This document shows positions 51,860 through 61,829 of a stretch of DNA of 64,000 nucleotides, piece by piece. Made by a program: the position numbers and the translations under genes. Location of the stretch: positions 679,810 through 743,809 of the forward strand of contig NZ_KK073876.1 in NCBI RefSeq assembly GCF_000585415.1. Direction: 5' to 3'. This DNA is from Sphingomonas jaspsi DSM 18422 (GTDB lineage Bacteria > Pseudomonadota > Alphaproteobacteria > Sphingomonadales > Sphingomonadaceae). The notes under the pieces are model-generated. The model was not told the origin of the DNA. It saw only the letters and a program-made list of their open reading frames with translations, and ran no database searches. Each line of letters begins with the position of its first letter. The stretch's first letter is position 1.

Positions 51860-52953
51860 GCGCAGCACCGGTGGACGGCCGAGATGATTTGCCGCTGCGC
51901 GTCATGGCGACGCAGCGCGGCGCAGAGGTTACGGCGCACCTGGTCGCCGAACTCGGAACATCGGGCGTCGCCGCCGACGTCGGGCGTGCGACAGCCTTCC
52001 GCCAGCGTCTGTTCCAGCGCGCCGCGCAGGACGTCCGCCCATTCGCCGAAATCGAGCTGGTCGAGCATCATCGCCGTACTGGCGATGGTGCCGGCCGGGT
52101 TGACGGTGTCGAGACCCGCCAGCGCCGGTGCCGACCCGTGGATCGGCTCGAACAGTCCCGGGCCCTCGGCGCCGATACTGGCCGAACCGAGCAGGCCGAT
52201 CGACCCGCCCAGTGCCGACAGCTCATCGGACAATATGTCGCCGAACAGATTTTCGGTGAGGACGACATCGAACCGTCGCGGCTCGAGGATGAGGGCCATG
52301 GCGCAGGCGTCGACATAGAGATGGTCAATGGTGACGTCGGGATAATCGGCTGCAATTTCGGTAACGGTCTGCCGCCACAGTTTCGAGGTGGCCAGAACGT
52401 TGGCCTTGTCGACCGAGGTCAGCTTGCCGCGCCGCGTCCGGGCCGCCCGGAAGGCGACATGCGCGACGCGCTCGATCTGGTCGCGGTCATAGGCACAGAG
52501 GTCTGACGCCTGCCGCTCGTCGCAGTGCCGTTCGCCGAAATAGATGCCACCCGTCAGCTCGCGTACGATCAAGATGTCGGCGCCGCGCGTCGTTTCTGGG
52601 CGGATCGGGGAAATATGTTCGAGACCTTGCAGCGTCTTGGCGGGACGCAGGTTGGCGAACAGGCCGAGTTCCTTGCGTAGGCGCAGCAGGCCCTGTTCTG
52701 GCCGCACCGACGCGCCGTCCCATTTCGGCCCGCCTACGGCGCCGAGCAGGATGGCATCCGCTTCGCGGCAGGCGGCAAGGGTCAACGCCGGCAACGGTTC
52801 GCCGTGACGGTCGATCGCAATTCCGCCGAAATCATGTTCGCCGAAGCGCAGGCCGAGCCCGCGATGGTCCGACAGGACCTGCAGGCACTGAACCGCTTCC
52901 GACGTCACTTCGGGACCGACGCCGTCGCCGGGGAGGACTGCGATGTCGATCAT
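51856..52953 (-). CDS. leuB: 3-isopropylmalate dehydrogenase
   Basis: The product has 365 residues. [11 protein letters not shown] starts the fold, [21 protein letters not shown] and [10 protein letters not shown] carry substrate-binding residues, and [27 protein letters not shown] is the family signature (shown in part). It oxidatively decarboxylates 3-isopropylmalate with NAD+ in leucine synthesis. The C-terminal ~25 residues ([17 protein letters not shown]) are unusually Cys/His-rich. It overlaps leuA and leuC by 4 bp each. Confidence 0.96.
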   Translation of the reverse strand: MIDIAVLPGDGVGPEVTSEAVQCLQVLSDHRGLGLRFGEHDFGGIAIDRHGEPLPALTLAACREADAILLGAVGGPKWDGASVRPEQGLLRLRKELGLFANLRPAKTLQGLEHISPIRPETTRGADILIVRELTGGIYFGERHCDERQASDLCAYDRDQIERVAHVAFRAARTRRGKLTSVDKANVLATSKLWRQTVTEIAADYPDVTIDHLYVDACAMALILEPRRFDVVLTENLFGDILSDELSALGGSIGLLGSASIGAEGPGLFEPIHGSAPALAGLDTVNPAGTIASTAMMLDQLDFGEWADVLRGALEQTLAEGCRTPDVGGDARCSEFGDQVRRNLCAALRRHDAQRQIISAVHRCCA

Positions 52954-54533
52954 GCCGCGCGCACCGTTCCGGGCGCTTCGGCGCGAAGCCGCCGCACCGT
53001 ATCCGCGTTGCTGGCGGCGTCGAGGTAGGCGGAAACGCAGCAGGGCAGGATGTCGCGCGCCCGTGCCCGGCCCGAAAACAGTTCGCCATCCACGTCGATC
53101 GCGATTTCGACGAGGACGCTGGCGCCCTGTCCGTCCTCGCTAGGCTCGTTGGGATCGGCGGCGATATATTGCATGTCGAGGCTGTCGACCCGTGCCGGGA
53201 TCGCCAACAGCTGGCTGACTGCGGAGAAGGCGGCGTCGAGCGCACCGGGCGCGCTGGCGACATCGGTGACGCGGCCGCGTTCGCCATGTTCCAGCTCCAC
53301 GCGGGCGACCGGCCAAGCATTGGCAGAAACCGGCGCCCTGATGTCGACCTTCGACAGCTTCCACAGGGCCTGGGGCCGGTGGGTCGATTGTTCGGCAAGG
53401 ATGGCGACGAGGCGAGCGGCGTCCACCAGCCCGACCTCTTCGGCCACCGCCTTGAACGCTTCGAATGCGCGGTCGAGCTTTTCGCCTTCCAGCAGGTAGC
53501 CGAGCGCCTTGGCGCGGGCGGCAAGCGCATGGCGGCCGCTGTGCTTGCCAAGGACGATGCCGTCGATGGAAAGGCCGATGTCTTCAGGTTTCATGATCTC
53601 GTAGGTCTCGCGATTTTGCAGCAGGCCGTGCTGGTGGATGCCGGATTCGTGTGCGAAGGCATTGGCGCCTACTACCGGCTTGTTGCGAGGCGGCGGGGTG
53701 TTGGTAACCTGCGCCAGCGTGCGGCTGGCGTTCATGATGTTGGTGGTGTCGATGGCGGTCGATACGCCGAACGCGTCCGATCGCGTGCGCAGCGCCATGA
53801 CCAATTCTTCCAGCGCGCAATTGCCCGCGCGCTCGCCGATCCCGTTGACGGCGCATTCGACCTGCCTCGCCCCGCCGCGCACGGCCGCCAGCGAATTGGC
53901 GACCGCCATGCCGAGGTCGTCATGGCAGTGGGCCGAAAAGATGACGCCGGCGGGCCGGTCGACATGTCGTCCCAGATGGCTGAACAGTTCGTAGATCTCG
54001 TCGGGCGTGGTGTAGCCGACCGTGTCGGGCACGTTGAGCGTGGCCGCGCCTTCGCGCGCCGCGACGGACAAAGCTTCGACCAGGAAATCGCGTTCGGTGC
54101 GGATCGCGTCTTCGGCCGAAAATTCGATGTCGTCGGCGAACTCCCGCGCATAGGCGACCGAGGTGCGGATGGCGTCCAGCACCTGCGCGCGGCTCATGTG
54201 CAGCTTGGCGTCGCGGTGGATCGGGCTGGTGCCGATGAAGACGTGGATACGTTTGCGCGGCGCGGCGGCCAGTGCGTTGGCCGACGCCAAAATGTCGCCG
54301 CGGTTGGCACGCGACAGCGAACAGATGGTCGGTCCTTCGATGTGGCGCGCGATGTCGGCGATGGAACGGGCGTCCTGCGGCGACGAGGCGGCGAAGCCGG
54401 CTTCGATCACATCGACCTTGAGCGCCGCAAGCGCCCGCGCCATGCGCAGCTTGGCTTCGGGGGTCATTGAAAAACCTGGCGCCTGCTCCCCGTCGCGCAA
54501 GGTCGTGTCGAAGATGCGGACCGTCTCGGCCAT
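52950..54533 (-). CDS. leuA: 2-isopropylmalate synthase
   Basis: The product has 527 residues. FDTTLRDGEQAPGFSM is the HMGL-like active-site start, SAHCHDDLGMAVANSLA the metal-site His motif, and VNGIGERAGNCALEE follows. The C-terminal ~130 residues form the LeuA dimer domain that binds leucine for feedback inhibition. It condenses acetyl-CoA with 2-oxoisovalerate. ATG 54533 is preceded by AGGAAA and lies two bases after the ilvN stop. Confidence 0.97.
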   Translation of the reverse strand: MAETVRIFDTTLRDGEQAPGFSMTPEAKLRMARALAALKVDVIEAGFAASSPQDARSIADIARHIEGPTICSLSRANRGDILASANALAAAPRKRIHVFIGTSPIHRDAKLHMSRAQVLDAIRTSVAYAREFADDIEFSAEDAIRTERDFLVEALSVAAREGAATLNVPDTVGYTTPDEIYELFSHLGRHVDRPAGVIFSAHCHDDLGMAVANSLAAVRGGARQVECAVNGIGERAGNCALEELVMALRTRSDAFGVSTAIDTTNIMNASRTLAQVTNTPPPRNKPVVGANAFAHESGIHQHGLLQNRETYEIMKPEDIGLSIDGIVLGKHSGRHALAARAKALGYLLEGEKLDRAFEAFKAVAEEVGLVDAARLVAILAEQSTHRPQALWKLSKVDIRAPVSANAWPVARVELEHGERGRVTDVASAPGALDAAFSAVSQLLAIPARVDSLDMQYIAADPNEPSEDGQGASVLVEIAIDVDGELFSGRARARDILPCCVSAYLDAASNADTVRRLRAEAPGTVRAA

Positions 54534-54535
54534 GG

Positions 54536-54784
54536 TCAATTTCCTGGTTGCTTTGAAGTGATGGCGACCGACCGGACGTCGACCAGCCGGCCGAGCTGCC
54601 GCGCCACCGTGTCGAGGCAGCGCGAGGGATCGCGAGGGGCGACGTCGAAGGCCAGCGTCCCATGGTCGGCGTCGGCGGACATGGCGATGCCGTTGACGGC
54701 AAAGCCGCGCCGTTCGACCACGCCAAGCATGCGCATCACTGCGCCTTCGCCCGGGGCAAAGCCGATTTCGATGCGCTCGGTCAC
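54536..54784 (-). CDS. ilvN: Acetolactate synthase small (ACT-domain) subunit, short IlvM-like form
   Basis: The product has only 82 residues against about 160-170 for common IlvN/IlvH. It contains one ACT fold (RIEIGFAPGEGAVMRMLGVVERRGF ..., cited in part) and ends ITSKQPGN. ACT domains bind valine and regulate the catalytic subunit. The start is GTG 54784, overlapping the ilvB stop by 4 bp. The short form resembles IlvM of E. coli AHAS II; sensitivity to valine is therefore uncertain. Confidence 0.85.
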   Translation of the reverse strand: MTERIEIGFAPGEGAVMRMLGVVERRGFAVNGIAMSADADHGTLAFDVAPRDPSRCLDTVARQLGRLVDVRSVAITSKQPGN

Positions 54785-56478
54785 CAGCCCTTCTCCATCA
54801 TCTGCACGTTCGAACTGTTGGGCGGGACCAGCGGCCAGACATTGTCGCGCGGGTCGATGCGGACGTGGCAAAGGATCGGACCCGGGGTCGCCAGCAACCG
54901 CTGGATCGCGCCCTCGACCTCGCTGCGGTGATCGATGGTGAAGGCTTCGATGCCGAACGAATGCGCGACTTCGGCGAAGTCCGGATTGTCGCTGAGGTCG
55001 ATCTCGGAAAAATTCTCGTCGAAGAACAGTTCCTGCCACTGGCGGACCATGCCCAGCTGGCTGTTGTCGATCAGCACGATCTTCAGCGGCAGGCGGTAGC
55101 GGCGGACGGTTGCCAGTTCCTGCACGTTCATCATGAACGATCCGTCGCCCGACACAGTGACGACGGTTGCCGCCGGATCCGCCAGCAGCGCCCCGATCCC
55201 GGCCGGGACGCCATAGCCCATGGTGCCGAGCCCGGCGCTGGTAAGATGCGCCTGCGGCCGGGTGAAGCGGCAGTGCTGGGCTACCCACATCTGGTGCTGG
55301 CCGACGTCGCAGGTGAAGATGGCGTCATTTCCCGCCGCCTCCGACAATCGCTTGAGCAGGGCCGGGGCGTAGATGCCGTTGCCCGGTGCGTCGTACCGCG
55401 GTGCCCACAGGCGTTTCTGTGCCGCGCACTGGTCGCGCCACGGGTCGCAGTCGGGCCTTGCATCCAAAGCGTCGAGCATCGCGGATATGTCGCCGGCGAT
55501 GCCGATTTCGGCCCGGCGCAGCTTGCCGATCTCGGCCTCGTCCGCGTCGAAATGGATGACCCTGGCGCGCGGCGCGAAGCTGTCGAGCTTGCCGGTTGCG
55601 CGGTCATCGAAGCGTGCGCCGACGCAGATCAGCAGGTCGCAATGGTCGATCGCGACATTGGCCGCGCGGGTGCCATGCATACCCAGCATGCCGAGGAATG
55701 ACGGCTCGTCGGTCGGCACGCCGCCCAACCCTTTCAGCGTCGCGACCGATGGAATGCCCGACCGCCGCGCGAAATCGCGCAACGCCCGTTCGGCACGGGC
55801 GATGGCAATGCCGCCGCCGAAATAGAGGATGGGCTGGCGGGCCTCGGCGATCAGCGCGTTGGCGGCTGCGATCTTTGCTTCGTCCATCGGTTCATGGGCG
55901 AAGACGGGCGGATCGAACGGCTCCGGCGCAGCGGACATAACGCCAATGTCCTTCGGCAGGTCGATCAGCACCGGCCCGGGGCGTCCCGACCGGGCGATAT
56001 GGAAGGCCTCGGCGAACACCCGCGGAATGTCGGCGGTGCTGCGGACGATGAAGCTGTGCTTCACGATCGGCAGGGTGATGCCGAAGATGTCGACTTCCTG
56101 GAACGCGTCGGTCCCCATCAGGGGCGAGGCGACCTGGCCGGTGATGGCGACCATCGGCACGCTGTCCAGAAAGGCGTTGGCGATGCCGGTGACGAGGTTG
56201 GTGGCGCCGGGTCCGGAGGTCGCGATGCACACCCCGGGACGGCCGGAAACCCGGCCATAGGCGTCTGCCGCCAATGCCGCCGCCTGTTCGTGCCGGACCA
56301 GTATATGTTTCAACTGGCTGGACGCGGTCAGCGCATCGTAGACCGGCATGATGGCGCCGCCCGGATAGCCGAACAGGTGCGTTACGCCTTCGCGCTCCAG
56401 CGCTTCCACGACCATGCGGGCACCCTGGACGGAGTGCCGCTGGTCCTGAGCGGGTCGCGCGGCGGCGGTCATTGTCAT
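54781..56478 (-). CDS. ilvB: Acetolactate synthase large (catalytic) subunit
   Basis: The product has 565 residues. The TPP catalytic Glu is in [17 protein letters not shown], the central FAD-domain segment is [15 protein letters not shown], and the TPP/Mg motif [12 protein letters not shown] ... IVLIDN closes the fold. It makes acetolactate and acetohydroxybutyrate for Val/Leu and Ile synthesis. It starts [15 protein letters not shown] with the first ATG overlapping the ilvC stop by 4 bp. Confidence 0.97.
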   Translation of the reverse strand: MTMTAAARPAQDQRHSVQGARMVVEALEREGVTHLFGYPGGAIMPVYDALTASSQLKHILVRHEQAAALAADAYGRVSGRPGVCIATSGPGATNLVTGIANAFLDSVPMVAITGQVASPLMGTDAFQEVDIFGITLPIVKHSFIVRSTADIPRVFAEAFHIARSGRPGPVLIDLPKDIGVMSAAPEPFDPPVFAHEPMDEAKIAAANALIAEARQPILYFGGGIAIARAERALRDFARRSGIPSVATLKGLGGVPTDEPSFLGMLGMHGTRAANVAIDHCDLLICVGARFDDRATGKLDSFAPRARVIHFDADEAEIGKLRRAEIGIAGDISAMLDALDARPDCDPWRDQCAAQKRLWAPRYDAPGNGIYAPALLKRLSEAAGNDAIFTCDVGQHQMWVAQHCRFTRPQAHLTSAGLGTMGYGVPAGIGALLADPAATVVTVSGDGSFMMNVQELATVRRYRLPLKIVLIDNSQLGMVRQWQELFFDENFSEIDLSDNPDFAEVAHSFGIEAFTIDHRSEVEGAIQRLLATPGPILCHVRIDPRDNVWPLVPPNSSNVQMMEKGW

Positions 56479-57518
56479 GCCGCCTGCGACGCCGGTTGGC
56501 GCTCGGCCGGTGCGGACGCCGGGGCTTCGGCCTGCAACCAGGCCATGTGACGCCGCAGTTCGGCACCCACCTGTTCGATCGGCTGGTCGAGATCGGCCTT
56601 CCACATCGCCTGGTAGTTTGGCTTGCCGGCCTCGTTTTCGGCGACCCACTGCCGCGCGAAGGCGCCGGTCTGGATGTCGGTCAGCACCTCGCGCATCCGC
56701 GTGCGGGTTTCGTCGTTGATGACCCGCGGCCCGGAAACGAAGTCGCCATATTTGGCGGTTTCCGACACGAAGTGCAGCATCTTGGCAAAGCCGCCTTCGT
56801 ACATCAGGTCGACGATCAGCTTCAGTTCGTGAAGGCATTCGAAATAGGCGACCTCGGGCTTGTAGCCTGCGTCGACCAGCGTCTTGAACCCCGCTGCGAC
56901 AAGTTCGGTCGCGCCGCCGCACAGCACCGCCTGTTCGCCGAACAGGTCGGTTTCGGTTTCCTCGCGGAAGGTCGTTTCGATGGCGCCCGCGCGCGTTCCG
57001 CCGATCCCCGCCGCATAGGCCATCGCCTTGTCGCGCGCCTCACCAGTCGCGTCCTGGTGCACTGCGAACAGGCAGGGCACGCCGCGACCGATTTCATACT
57101 CACGGCGCACGAGGTCGCCCGGCCCCTTGGGCGCGACCAGCACCACGTCGATGTCCGCTCGCGGGGCGATCTGATCGTACAGGACGCTGAACCCGTGGGC
57201 GACCAGCAGCGTGTTGCCCGGCGACAGGTTGGGCTGGATGTCGCGGGCGTAGACGTCGCGGTGCGACATGTCGGGGGTCAGCAGTGCGATGAACTGCGCC
57301 GCGCGGGCCGCTTCGGCAGGGGCTTTCACGTCGAACCCGTCGGCCCGTGCGCGATGGGCCGCACCGCCGCCGTGGCGGGCGCCGACGATGACCTTGAAGC
57401 CGCTGTCGCGCAGGTTGCGGGCATGTGCCCGGCCCTGGCTGCCATAGCCGATGATCGCGATCGTCGCGCCCTTCAGCGCTGCCGGGTTCGCATCATCGTC
57501 GGTATAGATTCGTTCCAC
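56475..57518 (-). CDS. ilvC: Ketol-acid reductoisomerase (class I)
   Basis: The product has 347 residues, so the short class I form. The NADPH motif is [31 protein letters not shown] follows, and the metal-site Glu/Asp residues are in [19 protein letters not shown]. It converts acetolactate to dihydroxyisovalerate. The start is GTG 57518 with AAAGGGAA before it. The gene is first of the ilvC-B-N-leuABCD operon and lies directly behind an attenuator. Confidence 0.97.
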   Translation of the reverse strand: MERIYTDDDANPAALKGATIAIIGYGSQGRAHARNLRDSGFKVIVGARHGGGAAHRARADGFDVKAPAEAARAAQFIALLTPDMSHRDVYARDIQPNLSPGNTLLVAHGFSVLYDQIAPRADIDVVLVAPKGPGDLVRREYEIGRGVPCLFAVHQDATGEARDKAMAYAAGIGGTRAGAIETTFREETETDLFGEQAVLCGGATELVAAGFKTLVDAGYKPEVAYFECLHELKLIVDLMYEGGFAKMLHFVSETAKYGDFVSGPRVINDETRTRMREVLTDIQTGAFARQWVAENEAGKPNYQAMWKADLDQPIEQVGAELRRHMAWLQAEAPASAPAERQPASQAA

Positions 57519-57537
57519 TGGGTTCCCTTTCGTCGCG

Positions 57538-57574
57538 CAAAAGAAAACCCCCGCTCCGGTGGGGAGCGGGGGTT
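57538..57574 (-). terminator. Attenuator terminator of the ilv-leu operon
   Basis: On the minus strand AACCCCCGCTCC pairs perfectly with GGAGCGGGGGTT (12 bp, 5-base loop) and is followed by TTCTTTT. It lies between the leader peptide and ilvC, 20 bp before the GTG. A second hairpin GGTCTG/CAGACC overlaps the leader peptide stop region. Confidence 0.88.
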
Positions 57575-57599
57575 CTGGTTTCCGGTCTGTGTCAGACCA

Positions 57600-57719
57600 T
57601 CACGCAGAGCTGTCCGCTCCCGTATGTGAGCCAATAAGTACGAGCGTAATAAGGGTCGGGCGAACGTCGCGCGACGTCGCCTGGGCAGTGTTCAGAAACA
57701 GGTTTTTCGCCTGCTGCAC
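57600..57719 (-). CDS. ilv-leu operon leader peptide (39 aa)
   Basis: The frame starts at GTG 57719 with AGAGGG 8 bases upstream and ends at TGA 57600-57602. Residues 22-29 are TLITLVLI, a dense run of Leu, Ile and Val codons placed 20-30 codons before a strong terminator. This is the arrangement of ribosome-mediated attenuation: stalling when a branched-chain aminoacyl-tRNA is scarce would let RNA polymerase pass the terminator. The start codon is the least certain part. Confidence 0.75.
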   Translation of the reverse strand: MQQAKNLFLNTAQATSRDVRPTLITLVLIGSHTGADSSA

Positions 57720-57746
57720 CTAAGACCCTCTTCAAAGACAGGAGCC

Positions 57747-57762
57747 AAATAGGATCCCATTT
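57747..57762. promoter_or_regulatory. Palindrome AAATAGGATCCCATTT upstream of the ilv leader
   Basis: A near-perfect 16-bp palindrome 28 bp upstream of the leader start, in the expected promoter/operator zone between ilvC and ilvD. Related sites are TTTGTATCCCAAAT (57867-57880, 19 bp before the ilvD ATG) and ATTGGGATCCCAAAT upstream of the thr leader. A shared regulator is inferred. Confidence 0.45.
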
Positions 57763-57898
57763 CGCCGTCGACCATGCTGCATCGCGCAATGAATCGCAAG
57801 CGCCAATCGACATTTCATCCTGCGAATTGCGCTATGCGAAGCCCGGGGGCTATGCTCCCAGGCCTGTTTGTATCCCAAATGCCACAGCAAGGATGATC

Positions 57899-59569
57899 AT
57901 GACCGAAGAGCGCCTGCCGTCCCGAGAAATGGTCGAAGGCCCGTCGCGAGCGCCCGCCCGGGCCATGTTTCATGCCGCCGGTTTCGATGAGGAGGCGCTG
58001 GCCAAGCCGCTGGTTGCCATCATCCACAATTTTTCGACCGTAACGCCCTGCAACATGCACCTGCGCGACCTCGCGCAGCAGGCGGCGAAGGGGATCGAGG
58101 AGGCGGGCGGGACGCCGATCGAATTTAACACCATCGTCGTCACCGACGGTGAATCGATGGGCACCAGCGGAATGCGCGCGTCGTTGATGAGCCGCGAAGT
58201 GATTGCGGATTCGGCCGAGCTGGCCGTGCGCGGGCACTCCCTCGATGCGGTGCTGTTCATCGTCGGCTGCGACAAGACCATCCCGGCGGCTGCCATGGCC
58301 GCCGTGCGACTGAATCGGCCAAGCGTGATCCTGTACGGCGGCTCGATCATGCCGGGACGCCTGGGCGACAAGGCGTTGACCATCCAGGACGTGTTCGAAG
58401 CCGTGGGCGCGCACAGTGCCGGCGCGATCAGCGACGACGAACTGAAGGCCGTCGAAACCCACGCCTGCCCCGGCGCCGGCGCCTGCGGCGGCCAGTTCAC
58501 CGCAAACACCATGGCGCTGGCCATGACGTTCCTGGGCCTGTCGCCGGTCGGGCTCAACGACATTCCCGCGGTCCATCCCGACAAGCCTGGCGCAGCCCGG
58601 GAGGCCGGACGGTTGACGGTCGACGCGCTGCGCGCCGGTCGCTTTCCCCGCGACCTCGTAAACGCCAGCAGCCTGCGCAACGCGGCGGTCGCTGGGACGG
58701 CGACGGCAGGGTCGACCAACCTCATCCTCCACCTGCTCGCGATCGCGCGTGAGGCAGGGATATCCGAGAGCGACTTCAACATCGACCTGTTCGACGAGGT
58801 ATCGCGTGCGACCCCGGTCATCGCCGATCTGAAGCCCGGCGGACGATTCATGGCGCCCGATATGTTCGCCGGCGGCGGGACGGCGCTGCTGGGCCGAAGG
58901 TTGATGGAAGCCGGGCTGATCGTCGATGCGCCCACGGTCACCGGACAGTCGCTCTTCGACGCCTTCGCCGACGCGCCGGAAACGCCGGGCCAGCAGGTCA
59001 TCGTCACCGCCGACCGACCGATCAAGCAACGGGGCGGGTTTGGCATCTGCTATGGCAATATCGCTCCCGAAGGATGCGTGGTGAAGTTGGCCGGGCACGG
59101 CAAGCTGCGCTTTGAAGGGCCGGCCAAGGTTTTCGATGGTGAAGAGTCGGCGTTCGAGGCGCTGGGCAAGGGCGGCATCGTCGCCGGCGACGTGGTCGTC
59201 ATCCGGGGCGAAGGACCGGTCGGCGGGCCGGGCATGCGCGAAATGCTGGGCGTCACGGCCGCCATCCAGGGCCGCGGGCTGGGCAACGATGTCGCGCTGA
59301 TCACCGACGGGCGCTTTTCGGGTGCCACTTACGGCTTCATGGTCGGCCACATCTCGCCAGAGGCTGCGCGCGGCGGTCCGATCGCGCGTATCCGTGACGG
59401 CGATCGCATCGTCATCGACGTCGAACGACGGGTGGTCGAGACCGATGCCGACCTTGCCGCCCGGTCGCTGCCGGCGTGGCAGCCTTCTGCCGAAAATCGC
59501 GGCGCCTACGCCAAATATGCGGCGCTGGTCGGATCGGCGTCGAAGGGCGCGGTGACGCTTCCGGATTAA
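57899..59569 (+). CDS. ilvD: Dihydroxy-acid dehydratase
   Basis: The product has 556 residues. The Fe-S cluster Cys residues are in [24 protein letters not shown] and [39 protein letters not shown] is the second family signature. It dehydrates dihydroxy-acids in Val and Ile synthesis. ATG 57899 is chosen because AAGGA lies 6 bases before it; an in-frame ATG two codons upstream overlaps that site. It diverges from ilvC. Its TAA overlaps the convergent thrC stop in a shared TTAA. Confidence 0.97.
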   Translation: MTEERLPSREMVEGPSRAPARAMFHAAGFDEEALAKPLVAIIHNFSTVTPCNMHLRDLAQQAAKGIEEAGGTPIEFNTIVVTDGESMGTSGMRASLMSREVIADSAELAVRGHSLDAVLFIVGCDKTIPAAAMAAVRLNRPSVILYGGSIMPGRLGDKALTIQDVFEAVGAHSAGAISDDELKAVETHACPGAGACGGQFTANTMALAMTFLGLSPVGLNDIPAVHPDKPGAAREAGRLTVDALRAGRFPRDLVNASSLRNAAVAGTATAGSTNLILHLLAIAREAGISESDFNIDLFDEVSRATPVIADLKPGGRFMAPDMFAGGGTALLGRRLMEAGLIVDAPTVTGQSLFDAFADAPETPGQQVIVTADRPIKQRGGFGICYGNIAPEGCVVKLAGHGKLRFEGPAKVFDGEESAFEALGKGGIVAGDVVVIRGEGPVGGPGMREMLGVTAAIQGRGLGNDVALITDGRFSGATYGFMVGHISPEAARGGPIARIRDGDRIVIDVERRVVETDADLAARSLPAWQPSAENRGAYAKYAALVGSASKGAVTLPD

Positions 59570-60870
59570 GGCGCGGCCACGGTCGCCGACCCCAGCGCGT
59601 CCGCCAGCGAAGGCACATCGTTGGCGATCGTGCGCTTGGCGGTCGGTCGATCGAAAATGGCCGCGAGGGCAGGCGGCGGATCGATCGTCCGTCCGATCAG
59701 CGGCTCGACCGTTTCGAGAAACTTGTAGGGATGCGCGGTCGCCGCAAGGATCCACGGCCGCTCGGCCTGCGCGTCTTGCGGCAGGCGCGCAAAGGCTTCG
59801 GCGGCGGTGGCCGAGTGCGGGCACCACACATAACCGCTGGTCGCAAAATCAGACCGGATACGTGCCTTGATCGCGGCATCGTCGACTAGCTCGACGGTGA
59901 GGTCGTGAAGCTGGTTTGGCAGCGCGGCGAGCCGTTCGAAATTGCTGGGCGCCCCCACGTCCATCGCGTTCGCCAGCGTGGCGACCGACGGGCGCGACGC
60001 ATATCGGCCGCTCGCCGACCAGTCTTTCAACGTTCGATTGGCATTGGTCGAAAGCCGGATCGGCCCGATCGGCGCGCCCATCGACCGCGCCAGCACCGCT
60101 GCAAATCCATGGCCCAGGTTGCCGGTGGGAATGACGAACCCGGGTTTTGCGCCGAACCGTGAAAAGGTCCTGGCGGCGGCATGGGCAAGATAGGTGGCTT
60201 GCGGCAGCAGGCGACCGAGGTTGATCGAATTGGCCGACGTCAGCCGGTGGCGCGCCGTCAATTGGGCATCGGCGAAGGCGGCCTTTACCAGCCGCTGGCA
60301 GTCGTCGAAATCGCCCTCAACTTCGAGCGCTTGGACCGGGTCGCGCCAGCAGGTCAGCTGCCGTTCCTGGAATGGCGACACGCGTCCCTTGGGAAACAGG
60401 ATGATGGCGCGAACCGCCGCCATGCCTTCCGCCGCACAGCCCACCGCTCCGCCGGTATCGCCCGAGGTGGCGGCGAGTACCGTCAGCGGATGGCCTGCAT
60501 CGCCGAGCCGGTCGAAACAGCCCATCAGGAAGCGCGCGCCGAAGTCCTTGAACGCGCCGGTCGGGCCGTGAAACAGCTCCACCGCCTGCAACTGGGGCCG
60601 GCCGGGATCGGGCGTGACGAGCGGCACGGGCGCGTCGAATGCGGCAGCGCAGATGTCGGGCAAAGCCTTGGCCAATGGATCGCCCGCGAAAAACGGCTCC
60701 AGAAATTGGCCGGCGAAATCGGCCAGCGAACCGTCAGCGCCAAGCTCGGTCCAGTCCGGAGCGGGCAAATGGTCGGGGAGGTAAAGGCCTCCGTCAGACG
60801 CGGCGCCGCGAAGCAGGACCTCGCTGATCGAATCGGACTTGGCGTTGCCGCCCGTGCTAACGAATTTCAC
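59566..60870 (-). CDS. thrC: Threonine synthase
   Basis: The product has 434 residues. The PLP Lys is in [15 protein letters not shown], and [12 protein letters not shown] is the phosphate-binding segment. The start [32 protein letters not shown] (cited in part) is the classic ThrC N-terminus. It converts phosphohomoserine to threonine. The start is GTG 60870, overlapping thrB by 4 bp. Its stop shares 4 bp with the convergent ilvD stop. Confidence 0.96.
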   Translation of the reverse strand: MKFVSTGGNAKSDSISEVLLRGAASDGGLYLPDHLPAPDWTELGADGSLADFAGQFLEPFFAGDPLAKALPDICAAAFDAPVPLVTPDPGRPQLQAVELFHGPTGAFKDFGARFLMGCFDRLGDAGHPLTVLAATSGDTGGAVGCAAEGMAAVRAIILFPKGRVSPFQERQLTCWRDPVQALEVEGDFDDCQRLVKAAFADAQLTARHRLTSANSINLGRLLPQATYLAHAAARTFSRFGAKPGFVIPTGNLGHGFAAVLARSMGAPIGPIRLSTNANRTLKDWSASGRYASRPSVATLANAMDVGAPSNFERLAALPNQLHDLTVELVDDAAIKARIRSDFATSGYVWCPHSATAAEAFARLPQDAQAERPWILAATAHPYKFLETVEPLIGRTIDPPPALAAIFDRPTAKRTIANDVPSLADALGSATVAAP

Positions 60871-61829
60871 GCCGGCAGCGCCTCTCCGACCCGCTCCACC
60901 CGCACGCCGTCGGAGGCGGCCGGTGCACGATAGGCGCGGAAGCCGATGTCGGAATCGGCGAAGGTCCACGACATCGCCTGTTCGACTGCAACGGCTGCAC
61001 CCTCCGGCGCCCAGGCGAAGACCGACGGCCCCGATCCGGAGAAAGAACAACCGAGCGCACCGGCTTCCAGCGCGGCTTGCCGAACGGCGGGCAGCAGCGG
61101 CAGCAGGTGCTCGCGTTGCGGCTCGATCAGAATGTCTTCGAGGCCGGCGCGGATGAGCTCGACATTGCCCTCGCAGCACCCGGCGACGAAGGCGGCGACG
61201 CGGCGGCTGTGTTCGACTGCCAGCTTGAGCGACACCTGCGGCGACAGGATCGACCGGGCCATGCGGGTTTCGACCTTGACGGCGGGGTGAATGAGGATGG
61301 CAACGACCCCGGTTGGCGCAGGCAGGCGATGGAGCAGCGGCGGTGCCTCGCGCGCGGCGAGGATGAGGCCGCCCATCAGGCTGGCCATGACGTTATCCCA
61401 GTGCGGCGGATCCGATGCGACCCGCTCGCCCTCCAGCGCAAAGGGCAGCAGGTCGGCCGTCGCGAACGGCTTGTCGAGCAGCGCATTGGCCGCCGCCGCG
61501 CCGGCCACGGCGGATGCGGCCGAGCCCCCCATGCCGGCTGCCAGCGGGACGCCCTTGTCGATCGACAATGTCGCGCCGAACGGATTGCCGGCTGCCGCCA
61601 GCACCGCCGCGGCCGCGGCAAGCGCCGTATTGGTCTGGGAACTGTCGGGCAGGGCCGACACTAGGCCTGCGACCGATCCCAGTCGCACGCCTGCCCGATC
61701 GTCGCGAAGGGCAGTCACCCGGTCGCGCGCGGCGTCGAAGGCCTGGCCCAATATGTCGAAACCGACGCCGACGTTGCCGATGCTGGCCGGCGCGCTGGCG
61801 ATGGCGAAACGGGCAGGCAGCATGGTCAT
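60867..61829 (-). CDS. thrB: Homoserine kinase (GHMP family)
   Basis: The product has 320 residues. The GHMP ATP-binding motif is VPLAAGMGGSAASAVAGA (about 94-111), with the N-terminal ASIGNVGVGFDILGQAF and the C-terminal GCSFSGSGPSVFAW as motifs 1 and 3. It phosphorylates homoserine for ThrC. This is the classical GHMP ThrB, not the choline-kinase-like form of many Alphaproteobacteria. ATG 61829 overlaps the upstream stop by 4 bp. Confidence 0.95.
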   Translation of the reverse strand: MTMLPARFAIASAPASIGNVGVGFDILGQAFDAARDRVTALRDDRAGVRLGSVAGLVSALPDSSQTNTALAAAAAVLAAAGNPFGATLSIDKGVPLAAGMGGSAASAVAGAAAANALLDKPFATADLLPFALEGERVASDPPHWDNVMASLMGGLILAAREAPPLLHRLPAPTGVVAILIHPAVKVETRMARSILSPQVSLKLAVEHSRRVAAFVAGCCEGNVELIRAGLEDILIEPQREHLLPLLPAVRQAALEAGALGCSFSGSGPSVFAWAPEGAAVAVEQAMSWTFADSDIGFRAYRAPAASDGVRVERVGEALPA

